A program made the translations under genes and the position numbers. The notes under the pieces were generated by a model. It worked only from the letters and a program-made list of their open reading frames with translations. It did no database searches and had not been told where the DNA came from. 52,796 nt of DNA from Bacteroidales bacterium (lineage in GTDB: Bacteria > Bacteroidota > Bacteroidia > Bacteroidales > UBA4417), in the NCBI GenBank assembly GCA_016707785.1, contig JADJGZ010000024.1, positions 1 through 52,796 on the forward strand, given 5' to 3'. Within the stretch, counting starts at the first letter, position 1. The number at the start of each line of letters is the position of its first letter. Below, piece after piece: positions 1 to 9,911 of the stretch.

Positions 1-1
1 A

Positions 2-181
2 TCAGCCTTGGTTACAGTAAAAAGTACTGAAGCCATTCATGGATATAGTATTCTGAACAGCCAGGGCAGTTGTGTGGAAAGCAGGGAGGTTGCCGGTTTG
101 TTGGAATTGGCCATTGATGTTTCACACTTTCCTTCAGGGCTCTACACCTTCAGGCTGTTGCTGGATAATGGAATAACCTAA
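2..181 (+). CDS. C-terminal end of a probable T9SS-secreted protein (partial, 5' end outside window)
   Basis: An open frame runs from the window edge to a TAA at 179-181 and encodes about 59 residues. It has the look of the last two-thirds of a type A T9SS sorting domain: YSILNSQG, then hydrophobic LAIDVSHFPSGLYTFRL, the usual 'dv..lpsGiYil.v' strand pattern. The usual final lysine-rich strand is missing, because the frame stops just after LDNGIT. The passenger part lies upstream of the window, so its function cannot be told. The next gene on this strand is also a sorting-domain protein. Confidence 0.6.
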   Translation, partial: SALVTVKSTEAIHGYSILNSQGSCVESREVAGLLELAIDVSHFPSGLYTFRLLLDNGIT

Positions 182-362
182 AATCAAAAATATTGGTAAT
201 CAGATAGTAAGAATTTTGGTTCTGAAGGATTGATCCGTTTTATCCAAATAACAAAAGGCATACCTACAATTTGGTACTGACAGTCTCATAATAACGATTT
301 CTCAGCACTGGATACAGATCAAGACAAATTATACACTTAAATAAATTCTTTTTACAACGATC

Positions 363-1049
363 ATGAAACGAGTTCTGCTTATCCCGGTATTGATGCTGCA
401 TCTTGCAGTCCATTCCCAGTCTGCACTGGATACCATATACGCTGTGGTGACCGGTAACCAGGTGACTATTCACCAGGACAATGCCTATCAGAACTGTTGT
501 TTTGTACCTGCCTTACAAAGTGTTTACCTGGAGAATGATTCCACCTTGTCGTGGTATCAGATGGACACCACTTATATCTGGTGTGGCTGCATGTGCTTTT
601 TTGATTATTCGATCAGCCTGGATTCTCTGCCAGCGGGAGAATACACAGCCCATGTATATTCCGGGCACATTCATCCGGTCTGGCCGGATACGACCTACCA
701 GGGGATGACACGCTTCAGGGTGGAAGTATGGCTGGAATCGGATCATATCCGGCAGCTCACTTCGCAAGCCAGTGATTGTCATCCTTATACGACAGGTACG
801 AGGGAGCAGGAAGCAGAACCGGTTTATCGGTGGTATCTTCCTGACCACACACGACTTATTCTTTATTCAGAGAAAGGTGTAGGAGGTACGGAAGTAAGCA
901 TGGTTTCGCTAATGGGCCGGCAACTGATTGAGCCTCAACCCTTCGACAAACTTATGGAATTAGACATTTCCAGCTTACCTCGAGGTGTCTATATCATCAT
1001 TATCAGGGAAGGAGGAGGTAAAATGAAATACCTGAAAGTACAGTTCTAA
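363..1049 (+). CDS. Cys-rich secreted protein with T9SS-type C-terminal domain
   Basis: The 228-residue product starts with a signal peptide (MKRVLLIPVLMLHLAVHSQS) and ends in a sorting-domain-like segment (VSLMGRQLI, LDISSLPRGVYIIII, MKYLKVQF). It should therefore cross the inner membrane by Sec and the outer membrane by T9SS. The passenger (about residues 22-120) has a distinctive cysteine layout: CC at 45-46 and CxCxC at 74-78 (WCGCMCFFD), followed by a beta-rich stretch. I do not recognise a named family. The pattern suggests disulphides or a metal site, but that is inference. The same reading frame continues past the stop into a second sorting-domain remnant, described separately. Confidence 0.7.
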   Translation: MKRVLLIPVLMLHLAVHSQSALDTIYAVVTGNQVTIHQDNAYQNCCFVPALQSVYLENDSTLSWYQMDTTYIWCGCMCFFDYSISLDSLPAGEYTAHVYSGHIHPVWPDTTYQGMTRFRVEVWLESDHIRQLTSQASDCHPYTTGTREQEAEPVYRWYLPDHTRLILYSEKGVGGTEVSMVSLMGRQLIEPQPFDKLMELDISSLPRGVYIIIIREGGGKMKYLKVQF

Positions 1050-1202
1050 TGTTCGGCTTTCACGTCCAAAAGGCAGCTTGATGATTATAAAAACAGGAAA
1101 GAAGTACAAGTTGACCTGGGTAGTTTTCCAACAGGGATTTACCTGCTGAAATACTTTCACAATAATGCCTGGAATTCCGGGAAAATAATCCTTTCACGAT
1201 GA
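1050..1202 (+). pseudogene. Orphan T9SS sorting-domain remnant, in frame with the preceding gene
   Basis: Reading directly on from the TAA at 1047-1049 in the same frame gives about 50 residues without an ATG, ending at TGA 1200-1202. They include VQVDLGSFPTGIYLLKYF and KIILSR, which is a textbook end of a T9SS type A domain. No signal peptide or passenger precedes it. It is either the debris of a second secreted-protein gene whose body has been lost, or an old C-terminus displaced by a new one. It is probably not expressed as a separate protein. Confidence 0.5.
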
Positions 1203-1273
1203 TTGCAGTATGCATTCAGACAGCTACTTAAATTCATTATCTTTAGTCTTTTACAATTCAAATAATCTTCAAT

Positions 1274-3062
1274 ATGAAATCAGGTATTAGTCTTAAGTTT
1301 CCCCGGCTGTTTTATGGAATCCTTCTCATTTCCATTTTCGGTATAAATTTTTCACTAAAGGCTCAGTCGTTTGTCTTTGTGGATACTTTATACATTGGGT
1401 TAAACCCTGAACAATGGCCCCTTTCGGTCTGTAATTCAGTGGACTGGGGTGATTATGATGGCGATGGCGACCTGGATATACTGAATACCGGCCATTCAGG
1501 TTATACGAACATCACAAGGATTTTCAAGAATGATGGGAATGGGGTATTCACCGGACTAACCTCACTTAATCTTCCCGGAGTTGACAGTGGTGAGGAAGGC
1601 TGGATGGATTTTGACAACGATGGTGACCTTGACATTTTATTAACAAGGTAGATAATCCAGGACATTTACTTGTGAAAATCATGAAGAATGACGGGCAGGG
1701 TATTTACTCAGAAGTGACAATGCTTTACAGTACAAATTATCATGGCCTTTACACGCCCATCTGTAGATGCCGACTGGGGTGATTATGACAAGGATGGCTT
1801 TATGGATTTGATTGTGGTTGGCGACAGCATATTAAATTCTGATCAGCTTTATCCTTTTTCGGTATATACAGGAATAAAGGCGATGGTACTTTTACATTAC
1901 AATCACAGATTGTTTTGCCCGGGGTTTACCATGGTTCTGCCCGGTGGCAGGATTTTGACAATGATGGTTCCCTTGATTTTTTACTTTGTGGCGCAACCGG
2001 TAATCCATATAACGAACAACCGGTAACTAAAGTCTTCAGAAACGATGGATCAGGCAGTTTCACACAGGTTGCTGATCTGGTTGGAGTTTATTACGGAGAG
2101 GCGGTATGGTGTGATATTAATAATGATGGTTTCCCTGATATTATTGAGTCAGGCTCTTCAGGAAATGAATTGAACCGTGACATTACTACAAATGTGTATA
2201 AAAACCAGGGAGATGGGACCTTCCTGCAGCTCAGCGGACATATGCTTCCACCGGCAACAGGGAGTAGCCTGGGTTGTGGAGATTACGACAACGATGGATA
2301 CATGGATATTCTAATGATTGGGTCGCTGGATACCAACTTTTATATTCCAGAGACAAAATTATACAGGAACAATGGAGATGATACTTTTACGCCGGAAAAT
2401 GACCTTGCCTTTCCCGGTTTAGGGTATGGTGATGTGGCCTGGGCTGATTATGACCAGGATGGTTTTCTTGATGTTTTGGTAGCCGGTGCGAATGCTTATG
2501 GGGGAAGGAATTGCATGGTATATAGAAGTACAGGAGGAACCACTCCTAATACCGCTCCTGGTGGCCCTGAAAACCTGCAGGCGAATAGTGATGGGGACTT
2601 GATTGTATTCAGCTGGGAAGAAGCCTTCGACGAAATTACACCGCAGCCATGCCTTACGTACAATCTTCGCATTGGGACCACTCCCGGGGGATGTGAAATT
2701 ATGGCACCCCTGTCGCAACCTGGTGGACAGACACTTAATACCCGGTCGCAGGAAACATGGGCACGCAAAATGAATTTTCCATCGAACTTCCATCAGGCAC
2801 TTATTATTGGGCAGTACAAACTATTGACAATGGCTGGATGGGAAGTCCGTTTATCACTGATTTCTTTACTACTTCTGTTTCTGAGCCAACAGAAGCACGG
2901 ATTCAGATCAGTCCGAATCCTGTGGTTGATTATCTGAAGATTGAAGGGTTAATTCCTTCAGAAGGCTCAACGATAATCATACAAACAGGATCTGCAAAAA
3001 GGCATGTATTTTATAAACCTTCCGGAGAAGAATCTCATTCTCTTAAGTTTATCAGGTTATAG
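1274..3062 (+). pseudogene. FG-GAP/VCBS-repeat secreted protein with Fn3-like and T9SS domains, broken by several frameshifts
   Basis: A signal peptide (GILLISIFGINFSLKAQS) is followed by repeated Asp-rich calcium-binding-like motifs such as DWGDYDGDGDLDIL, DFDNDGDLDI, DYDKDGFMDL and DYDQDGFLDVL, typical of FG-GAP (VCBS) beta-propeller repeats. After about 2560 comes an Fn3-like stretch (GGPENLQANSDG through GTYYWAVQTIDNGW), then the start of a T9SS domain (ISPNPVVDYLKIEGL). The protein is spread over three frames: 1274-1651, about 1648-1740, 1742-1860, about 1860-2750, and 2757-3062. The reading is continuous if single-base indels near 1648, 1740, 1862 and 2752 are corrected. The sorting domain looks cut short at its end. 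The role is unknown; relatives are surface adhesins or carbohydrate-active cargo. Confidence 0.75.
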
Positions 3063-3295
3063 GAAAACCAACAGCAGAAAGCAGGTTTTTTACCCGCAAA
3101 GACGCAAAGGGAGCGCTAGGACGCTATTGATTTTCTGAAACCAGATATTCACCGGCTTCAGGTTCGCCTATTTTTTACTTTTCAAGAGCAGTATATCGGA
3201 TATTACCTTTTCCCGTTATCCGGAATAAATATGGGCAATTGATCCACAAATCTTAGATTTGCAAAAAAATAATCAAACTGGAAGGTAACGCATCC

Positions 3296-3804
3296 CATAA
3301 CTTCAGCGCTCTCGACAAGGGCGTTTTTGAATCCCTGTTTCCGTGCTGAATTCAAGGCCTTTGCTTCTTTGCACAGAAGTATGTGAAGGACTTTGAAACA
3401 GCAAAAGAGCTGTGCAGGATGCATTTATCACCTTATGGGAAAAACGGGAAAGCATTGATACCAACCGTCCGGTGAAATCTACCTTACCACCATCATTTTC
3501 AATCGTTGCCAGAATTACCTTCGCGACAACAGGAAGTTTAATTCCGATATCCTCGAAATTGAAAACCTGCTGGAGTTCTCCGAAAATGTTGCCTCCGATT
3601 TCCTGGTGGAAGCCGAACTTGCCGGGCAATCAAAGCAGTCATTGATGAATTGCCGGAGAAATGCAGGAGATTTTCCTGCTGAACCGCTACGAAACCTTAA
3701 GTATCATGAGATTGCTGAACATTTACAGCTTTCTCAGAAAACCGTTGAGGCGCAGATGTGAAAGCTTGCAGCATATGCGGCTCCGACTGGCTGAATATAA
3801 GTAA
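3296..3804 (+). pseudogene. ECF sigma factor (FecI-type sigma-70), disrupted by about seven frame changes
   Basis: Joining pieces in the three forward frames gives a recognisable ECF sigma factor. Region 2 is FAQKYVKDFETAKEL then VQDAFITLWEKRESID. The linker is LTTIIFNRCQNYLRDN. Region 4 is AIKAVIDELPEKC, IFLLNRYETLS, YHEIAEHLQLSQKTVEAQM and LQHMRLRLAEYK, ending at TAA 3802-3804. Family members are about 180-195 residues, which fits. The start is uncertain (near 3290). It lies directly upstream of an intact FecR anti-sigma and a TonB receptor, the normal order of a cell-surface signalling locus. Conserved residues persist between the breaks, so indel errors are as plausible as decay. Confidence 0.75.
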
Positions 3805-3957
3805 ATGCATGATCCTGCTGATGCACCTTTATCCAGATTCAAATAGGTAATTTTCAGTACCTGTGGCAATCAATTTTAGTGACTTCGGTAGTTTAAAAAT
3901 ATTAGTGCATGATAAGGGTAAACCATTGATCAGGTGTATTATTGATAGAACAAGACC

Positions 3958-4986
3958 ATGGAAGAACCAATGACATATTACATCGACCTGATAACCAGGT
4001 ACTTTTCGGGAGAAGCAAGTCCTGAAGAGCTGATGTCATTGTCAGGATGGATCAAAGAAAGTGCTGAAAACAGGAAGTTGTTTGAGGATTATGGCAAGGC
4101 CTGGAATCTCACCGAACAATCCATAATTGACCAGAAAATTGACCTGGACGCTGAATGGTCATCATTGTCAGGCAAAATCAATTTTGAAGAAAAGCGTCAT
4201 GAACCTAAAGTAATCAATATCTCAGCCGCTGAATCAACCAAAAAAGGAACCGGAAAAAACTGGCTGAAACTGGCTGCAACTTTGTTGATACTCATTGCTT
4301 CATCAACATTTGTATATTATTATTTTGGGAATTCACGCATGGTAACAATCACAGCCGATGCAGGCATCAGGGAAGTTACCCTGCCCGATGGTTCAGTGAT
4401 ATCGCTCAACCAGGGATCAAAACTTGAATATCCTAAAACATTCAAGAACAAAAGAATAGTCCGTCTGGAAGGAGAAGCTTATTTCAAAGTTGCTCACGAT
4501 GCCGGGAAGCCCTTTATTGTGAAAGGCAATGAGTCGAATGTGGAGGTACTGGGAACCCAATTTAATGTGAAAACCCGGAATCAGCAGGGCAATATGGAGG
4601 TAGTACTTACCTCAGGAAAGGTTTCCCTTTATACCGATTCAAGCCCATCGAAAAAAATGATTCTCAGTCCTGGCGATCAGGCTGAAGTTTCTCCGGTTAA
4701 GAATTCAATCATCAGGCAGGTAAATACCGACCTGAATTACCTGGCCTGGAAGACAAGAAAAATCAATTTTGATGATACCCGGATGGATCAGATCATTGCC
4801 ACGCTCAAATCAGTATATGGTGTTGAACTTCAGTTCACTGATCCCGGACTGGCTGAATGCACAGTGACCGCATCCTTTGATCAGCAGCCCCTTACTTCGG
4901 TATTAAATGTTATCACCAGCACCCTGGATTTAAAAGTACAGCAAAAAGGTAGTATCTTCATCCTTTCAGGTAAAGCCTGTAAATAA
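3958..4986 (+). CDS. FecR-family anti-sigma factor
   Basis: This 342-residue inner-membrane protein would hold an ECF sigma factor inactive and receive the signal from the outer-membrane receptor. It has a cytoplasmic N-terminal region (about 1-100), one membrane segment at 102-123 (WLKLAATLLILIASSTFVYY), a periplasmic FecR domain at about 128-225 with TLPDGSVISLNQGSKLEYP and LEGEAYFKV, and a C-terminal DUF4974 domain at about 262-338 (INFDDTRMDQIIATLKSVYG). Length and domain order are standard for Bacteroidota. It is intact, although the sigma factor gene before it and the first codons of the receptor gene after it are out of frame. Confidence 0.92.
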   Translation: MEEPMTYYIDLITRYFSGEASPEELMSLSGWIKESAENRKLFEDYGKAWNLTEQSIIDQKIDLDAEWSSLSGKINFEEKRHEPKVINISAAESTKKGTGKNWLKLAATLLILIASSTFVYYYFGNSRMVTITADAGIREVTLPDGSVISLNQGSKLEYPKTFKNKRIVRLEGEAYFKVAHDAGKPFIVKGNESNVEVLGTQFNVKTRNQQGNMEVVLTSGKVSLYTDSSPSKKMILSPGDQAEVSPVKNSIIRQVNTDLNYLAWKTRKINFDDTRMDQIIATLKSVYGVELQFTDPGLAECTVTASFDQQPLTSVLNVITSTLDLKVQQKGSIFILSGKACK

Positions 4987-5001
4987 TTAAAATCTGAATT
5001 G

Positions 5002-7663
5002 TTGAAATTTAATATCCTCACATACAGGTATATAGGGATATTGTTATTCCTGTTTATTGTCAGTGGTTCCTATGCCCAGAACCTCGATCAGCGCATTTCA
5101 CTCAATGTGAAGAATAAACCTTTAAAGGAAGGTGCTCTCCGAGATTTCGGAGAAGGGGAATATTATGTTCTCCTATAGCCGGCAATCTGTTCCAGTGCAA
5201 CAAAAGGTTAGCCTGAAAGTTCAGAATCAGCCACTCAGGCAGGTGCTGGATCAATTACTTACCCCGCTTGGAATAAGCTATAGTGTAGTCGAGCAGCAGA
5301 TTGTACTTAAGCCTGCGGGTACTGTAGATGAATCAGCACAAACCCTGCAAAAAAAGCAGAAGTTTACACTAAGCGGGTACATCCGCGACCAGTCAACGGG
5401 TGAGATTATCATTGGAGCCAATGTGTACGACAGGGACACCTACCAGGGGACAACCACCAATGGGTACGGCTTTTTTTCCATCACACTCACAGAAGGCAAT
5501 TACCAGATGGCTTTCTCGATCCTGGGGTATGAAAAAGTAGAAAAACCCATTCAGCTGACTTCAGACATGCGTCTGTCGGTAGAGTTGAAAGAGGCTGCAA
5601 TCAGTATGCGGGAAATAGAAATTGTGAGTAAGGAAGGGGATGAGGCACTTGTAAAAGTAAATAATGGTAGTGTCCGGCTTTCCGGTTCTACCCTGAAGCA
5701 GATGCCCGGATTTGCAGGGAATGTGGATGTGATCAAATCGCTGAATTCAGTGCCGGGAATTAATGCATTTGGCGATGGTTCCACTTTTTATTATGTCCGC
5801 GGAGGTAATAACGACCATAACCTGTTAATGATTGATGATGCCCCGATATATAATCCTTCTCATCTTTTTGGCTTCTTTTCTGCTTTAGCTCCTGATGCCA
5901 TCAAGGATGTAAAAGCCTACAAGGGTGATTTCCCGGCTTCTTATGGAGGTCGGTTATCATCCGTAATTGATGTCAGGGCCAGGGATGGCAATATGAAACG
6001 GCTGGGGTTCTCGGGGAACCTTGGGCCTTATACATCGGACCTGACACTGGAAGGCCCGATTAAAAAGGAATTCAGCTCCTTTATTATTTCCGGCCGCAGG
6101 TCAAATCTGAATTGGTTAAATTTTTCAAGCTTAAGCAATCGTACCTTCAGTATTAATTTCTATGATCTGAATGCCAAGATAAATATCAGGCTTAACCGGA
6201 ATAACCGGCTGTTTCTGACCGCATATTCCGGGAATGACGATTTCAGTCGTTTTTCCACTTCTGCAGTACATACTTTTGGTATTCAGTGGAAGAATGCGGC
6301 GGGTACGTTACGCTGGAATCACATATTCAATAATCGATTGTTTTCCAATACCACAGCCAGTTTCAGCCGGTATGATTATTACCTTTTTATTTCGCGTCAG
6401 GATAATAATTACTGGACTTCCTCCATTTCGAATGCTACCCTGAAAACCGACCTCACCTGGTACCCCAACCCTGGCAATACAGTAAAAACAGGTGTTGAAT
6501 TAAGTAATCATCACTCCAACCCGGGTAATATCCATTTTTCTGAGGATGATATTCAGAAGAATACACCCGTAATTCCTCAGTATCAGTCGGTTGATGTTAC
6601 ATTATACCTGAGCAATGAGCAGATCATCAGGGAAAAACTCATGCTGAATTATGGATTGCGATTCACCTCCTGGAGGGATCTGGGCCCTACCACAGTGTAC
6701 CTTTTTGATGGAACCCATAAAGTGATCGATACAGCAACAGTGGCTGACCGTGCTGTTTATAAAAGCTTTGCCAATGTTGAGCCCAGGTTAAGCATTGGTT
6801 ATGCGTTAACCAAAAGGTTATTGGTGAGGGCGGGTTATAGCCATACCGTCCAGTATCTGCAGATGCTTTCCAATTCAACCAGTCCTTTTACATCGCTGGA
6901 AGTATGGGCTCCCTCGGGACCCAATATTAAGCCACAAAAGTCAGATCAGATTAGTTTAGGCATCGTTCAGCAATTTTCCCGAGGGGTTAGTTTTACCCTT
7001 GAATCCTATTACCGGTTGTTCTCGAATCAGATTGAATATATGGATCACGCTAATATGTTGTATAATCCTCTGATTGAAGGAGAAATCCGTTTTGGCGATG
7101 CGAAATCATACGGGGTGGAAGCCTTGCTCCGGAAATCGGAAGGCAAATTCTCAGGTTGGATTGGCTATGCCTGGTCGAGGGTATTCCGGACTATTGAAGG
7201 GGTTAATAATGGTAAAGAGTATCCTGCTTACTACGACAGGCCTAATACCGTTTGTGTCAACCTTTCGTATCGCTCAGGAAAGCATTGGGAGTTCTCGGGA
7301 AGCTGGATTTATCTAACCGGCTCACCCACTTCCACACCGGTAGGTTTTTATGAATACAATGGTTATACCGTTCCTATTTTTGGAGCAAAGAATAACGACA
7401 GGCTACCCGATTATCACAGGATGGATGTGGCGATTACCTGCTGGCTGAATAAACCGGGAAACCGATTCCGCCATAGCCTGGTCTTCTCTGTTTATAATTT
7501 ATATGGCAGGCATAATCCTTTCATCGTGAATTTCAATAAAATTATGGATGATAAAGGAAATTTTTATGTTCCTTCCGACCTCGACGGGAATTTTGAAATT
7601 GTTCCAACCCAGCTATCGGTAGCCGGCGCCCTTCCATCCTTAAATTATACCTTCAGATTTTAG
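5002..7663 (+). CDS. TonB-dependent outer-membrane receptor with STN signalling domain (one frameshift near 5130)
   Basis: The outer-membrane uptake/signal-transducing receptor of the FecR locus. A signal peptide frame opens at a TTG at 5002 (LKFNILTYRY, then ILLFLFIVSGSYAQ) and runs to KNKPLKE. The rest (843 codons, from 5132) is in another frame, so one indel near 5130 splits the gene. Domains counted from 5132: STN at about 1-60 (contacts FecR), carboxypeptidase-regulatory-like domain at about 79-150 (SGYIRDQSTGEIIIGANV), plug at about 180-300 (YYVRGGNNDHNLLMIDDAPI, PASYGGRLSSVIDV), then a 22-strand barrel ending in aromatic F (NYTFRF). The substrate is unknown. The DUF4249 lipoprotein gene follows 14 bp later and is a common partner. 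Confidence 0.88.
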
Positions 7664-7677
7664 AAGCCTAAAAGCAA

Positions 7678-8619
7678 ATGAACGACAAAACAACATATAC
7701 CGAAGATACTTCAGGGAACGATAAGAATCGAAAGGATTCTGGCAGGTTAAGCGGTTTTTTCAGTAGTATCCTGGCACTTTTACTAATGTTGCTTGGTTTG
7801 AATGCCTGTGAGGAGCAGACAGACTGGGATTTACAAACAGTGCCCAGCGATATGATTGTTGTTGAATCCGTGATCACCAATGAGATGAAACAACAATCGG
7901 TGAAGATCACATTCCCGCAGGAAGGATATAATGATAGTGTTTTGCCTGTAAGAGGTGCCGAAGTGATTGTAACAGTCAATGGAAATGTATACAACTTTAA
8001 GGAGTCGCCTGATCAGCCCGGGATCTATTTATCGAATGTGCCATTTGAAGGGAAACCCGGGAAGGAACACTCCTTATTGATTAGTTACGGTAACAAGGTT
8101 TTTACAGCCAAATCGGGTATGGTGAACTGGCAGGGAAATTTCGGTGAAGGCATTTATGTTACACGCAAGGATGACAACCTGTATCGCCTGGTGTGGCTCT
8201 CGAGGCCTTATCATCCGAAAAAAGCCCTGATGTACGAATTGCTTATCGACTGGTCGCATCTTCCCGCCTGGAAGGATTCCAGCTGGTCATCCACACATGC
8301 AAGGATGTTTTATTACACACTGCCCACGCTGGATGTGAGTGAAATATTTGCTCCGGCAATTGAAGCTGTAAGGTTCCCATTAGGTACCAAAATCACGGAA
8401 CGAAGGTACACACTCACCCCTCAGCATGCAGATTTTGTGAGGGATTTACTGTCGGAAACTACCTGGCAGGGAGGGTATTTCAGCTCCGCACCTTCTAATG
8501 TGGGTACCAATCTAAGTTCCGGGGCTATTGGCTATTTCGGCGCCTGTGCAGTGCTCTCAAATACATCAGTGGTTAATGGACTGATATCCAAATCTACTTT
8601 GACAGATACTGAACAATAA
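7678..8619 (+). CDS. DUF4249 family lipoprotein
   Basis: The 313-residue product has a hydrophobic segment and lipobox ending at Cys44 (MLLGLNAC), so it is probably an outer-membrane or periplasmic lipoprotein. The body fits DUF4249: MIVVESVITNE near the start, RGAEVIVTVNGNVYNF, PGKEHSLLISYGNKVFTA, and a C-terminal GYFGACAV. DUF4249 genes very often sit right after a TonB-dependent receptor with a carboxypeptidase-like domain, as here, and are presumed to work with it; the molecular role is unknown. The charged stretch of about 28 residues before the signal core is unusually long, so the real start may be further in, but no better ATG is present. Confidence 0.85.
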   Translation: MNDKTTYTEDTSGNDKNRKDSGRLSGFFSSILALLLMLLGLNACEEQTDWDLQTVPSDMIVVESVITNEMKQQSVKITFPQEGYNDSVLPVRGAEVIVTVNGNVYNFKESPDQPGIYLSNVPFEGKPGKEHSLLISYGNKVFTAKSGMVNWQGNFGEGIYVTRKDDNLYRLVWLSRPYHPKKALMYELLIDWSHLPAWKDSSWSSTHARMFYYTLPTLDVSEIFAPAIEAVRFPLGTKITERRYTLTPQHADFVRDLLSETTWQGGYFSSAPSNVGTNLSSGAIGYFGACAVLSNTSVVNGLISKSTLTDTEQ

Positions 8620-8664
8620 TCCATACAGGGGTTATTATTTATTTCAACTGCTACATTCTGTGGA

Positions 8665-9549
8665 ATGAAAAATTTTGAGGAAAATATTGAAAATCAATTC
8701 GAATATAACCGAAATAAAAACCTGTTTCAGGACGGAATATTAAACTCCTTGAAGTTCAGTCCTGAAACCCTGAAAGCCATCGAAAATATTCATCAGCTCA
8801 GTGAAGAGGCTGAGGTTTTATTAATTGATTATTTAACCCATCGGGCAATTCAGAAGTTCTGTAACCTGAATCAGTATTATTCGTTCGACACTGGTGCATA
8901 TAAGGCTTTAAGAAGTCTATATGTAGAGCTTTTCCTGAATCTAAAGACAGGACAATTACCCGTTGAAACCATTGCTGCTCATCATTATGAGAACATTATC
9001 AGCTGGCTGCAGCAGACCAATCCTTTTGCTGAGAAGATCTATTCATCAAAAGGAGAGGAACTGGAAGCCGTAGCATGTTCGGAGTATTCCCCTGATCTTC
9101 AGTTTGAGATTTTGCAACTCGATATGAATCAACTGGTTGAGCCTATTCTTGATATGGGTTGCGGGATAAAGGGGGAGTTAGTAAAATATTTGCGACTGAA
9201 AGGTTTTGTAGCCTATGGCTTCGACAGGTTTGTTGAAGAAACACCCGATTTGATAAAGGCTGACTGGTTTGAATTCCCTTTTGAAGAACAGCAGTGGGGT
9301 ACCATCATCAGTAACTTAGGATTTACCAACCATTTCATGCACCATCATTTGCGTAATGACGGGAATTTCATAGGTTATGCAAAAAGGTACATGGAGATAT
9401 TAGATTCATTGAAACCTGGGGGATGTTTTATTTATGCTCCGGATCTCCCTTTTATCGAACGATACCTTGAGCAGGAAAAGTTTCAAATCACGAAGCATGA
9501 TGTTGGCCAATCGGAAATAAAGTCCGTAAAAGTGAAAAGACTCTATTAA
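8665..9549 (+). CDS. SAM-dependent methyltransferase-like protein
   Basis: A cytosolic 294-residue protein. The C-terminal half has a class I methyltransferase fold signature: glycine-rich motif I (PILDMGCGIKG, about 160-170), an acidic residue after the next strand (AYGFDRF), then IISNLGFTNHF, and a late LKPGGCFIYAPDLPF motif typical of small-molecule methyltransferases. The N-terminal half (about 1-150) is helical and matches no family I can name. It lies 45 bp after the DUF4249 gene on the same strand and may be cotranscribed. The substrate is unknown. It is intact, with no signal peptide. Confidence 0.7.
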   Translation: MKNFEENIENQFEYNRNKNLFQDGILNSLKFSPETLKAIENIHQLSEEAEVLLIDYLTHRAIQKFCNLNQYYSFDTGAYKALRSLYVELFLNLKTGQLPVETIAAHHYENIISWLQQTNPFAEKIYSSKGEELEAVACSEYSPDLQFEILQLDMNQLVEPILDMGCGIKGELVKYLRLKGFVAYGFDRFVEETPDLIKADWFEFPFEEQQWGTIISNLGFTNHFMHHHLRNDGNFIGYAKRYMEILDSLKPGGCFIYAPDLPFIERYLEQEKFQITKHDVGQSEIKSVKVKRLY

Positions 9550-9905
9550 GAAATAGAGGATAAGTGAGATTTCAGGCTGATTTATGCGGTTGGGATATCA
9601 TTGATGAATGGGACGCCTGATTGTCAGAAATTTGCAGAAAAGAATTTTCATAGAAAAAAGAATACAAGCCGAAGGCTTCCCTTCGGGAGAATTCTGACTC
9701 CTGAATTCTTGGATTCTTGAATTCTTGAATTCTTCTTAAACGGAAACAAAAGTCTACCCCTAAGTAATTAAATCATAATAAGATAGAAAATTTCTCAAAA
9801 AAATCCCCCATTTGACTAAGGGTAAAAAATGAGTAGGGTGTAATATAGATGTCTACAACATCAAAATTTGACCTGAAAACAAAACAACACATCACTCTAA
9901 ACCTT
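9550..9905. repeat. Intergenic stretch with short repeats
   Basis: No gene is evident here. At 9665-9680 lies the 16-mer caagccgaaggcttcc, followed by cttcgggagaattc; the same 16-mer recurs at 15764-15779, also near gagaattc. At about 9700-9738 there is a direct repeat of a 9-bp unit (gaattcttg), three to four times. The rest is AT-rich and presumably holds the promoter of the following lipoprotein gene, but I cannot point to a convincing box. Confidence 0.55.
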
Positions 9906-9911
9906 ATGACC

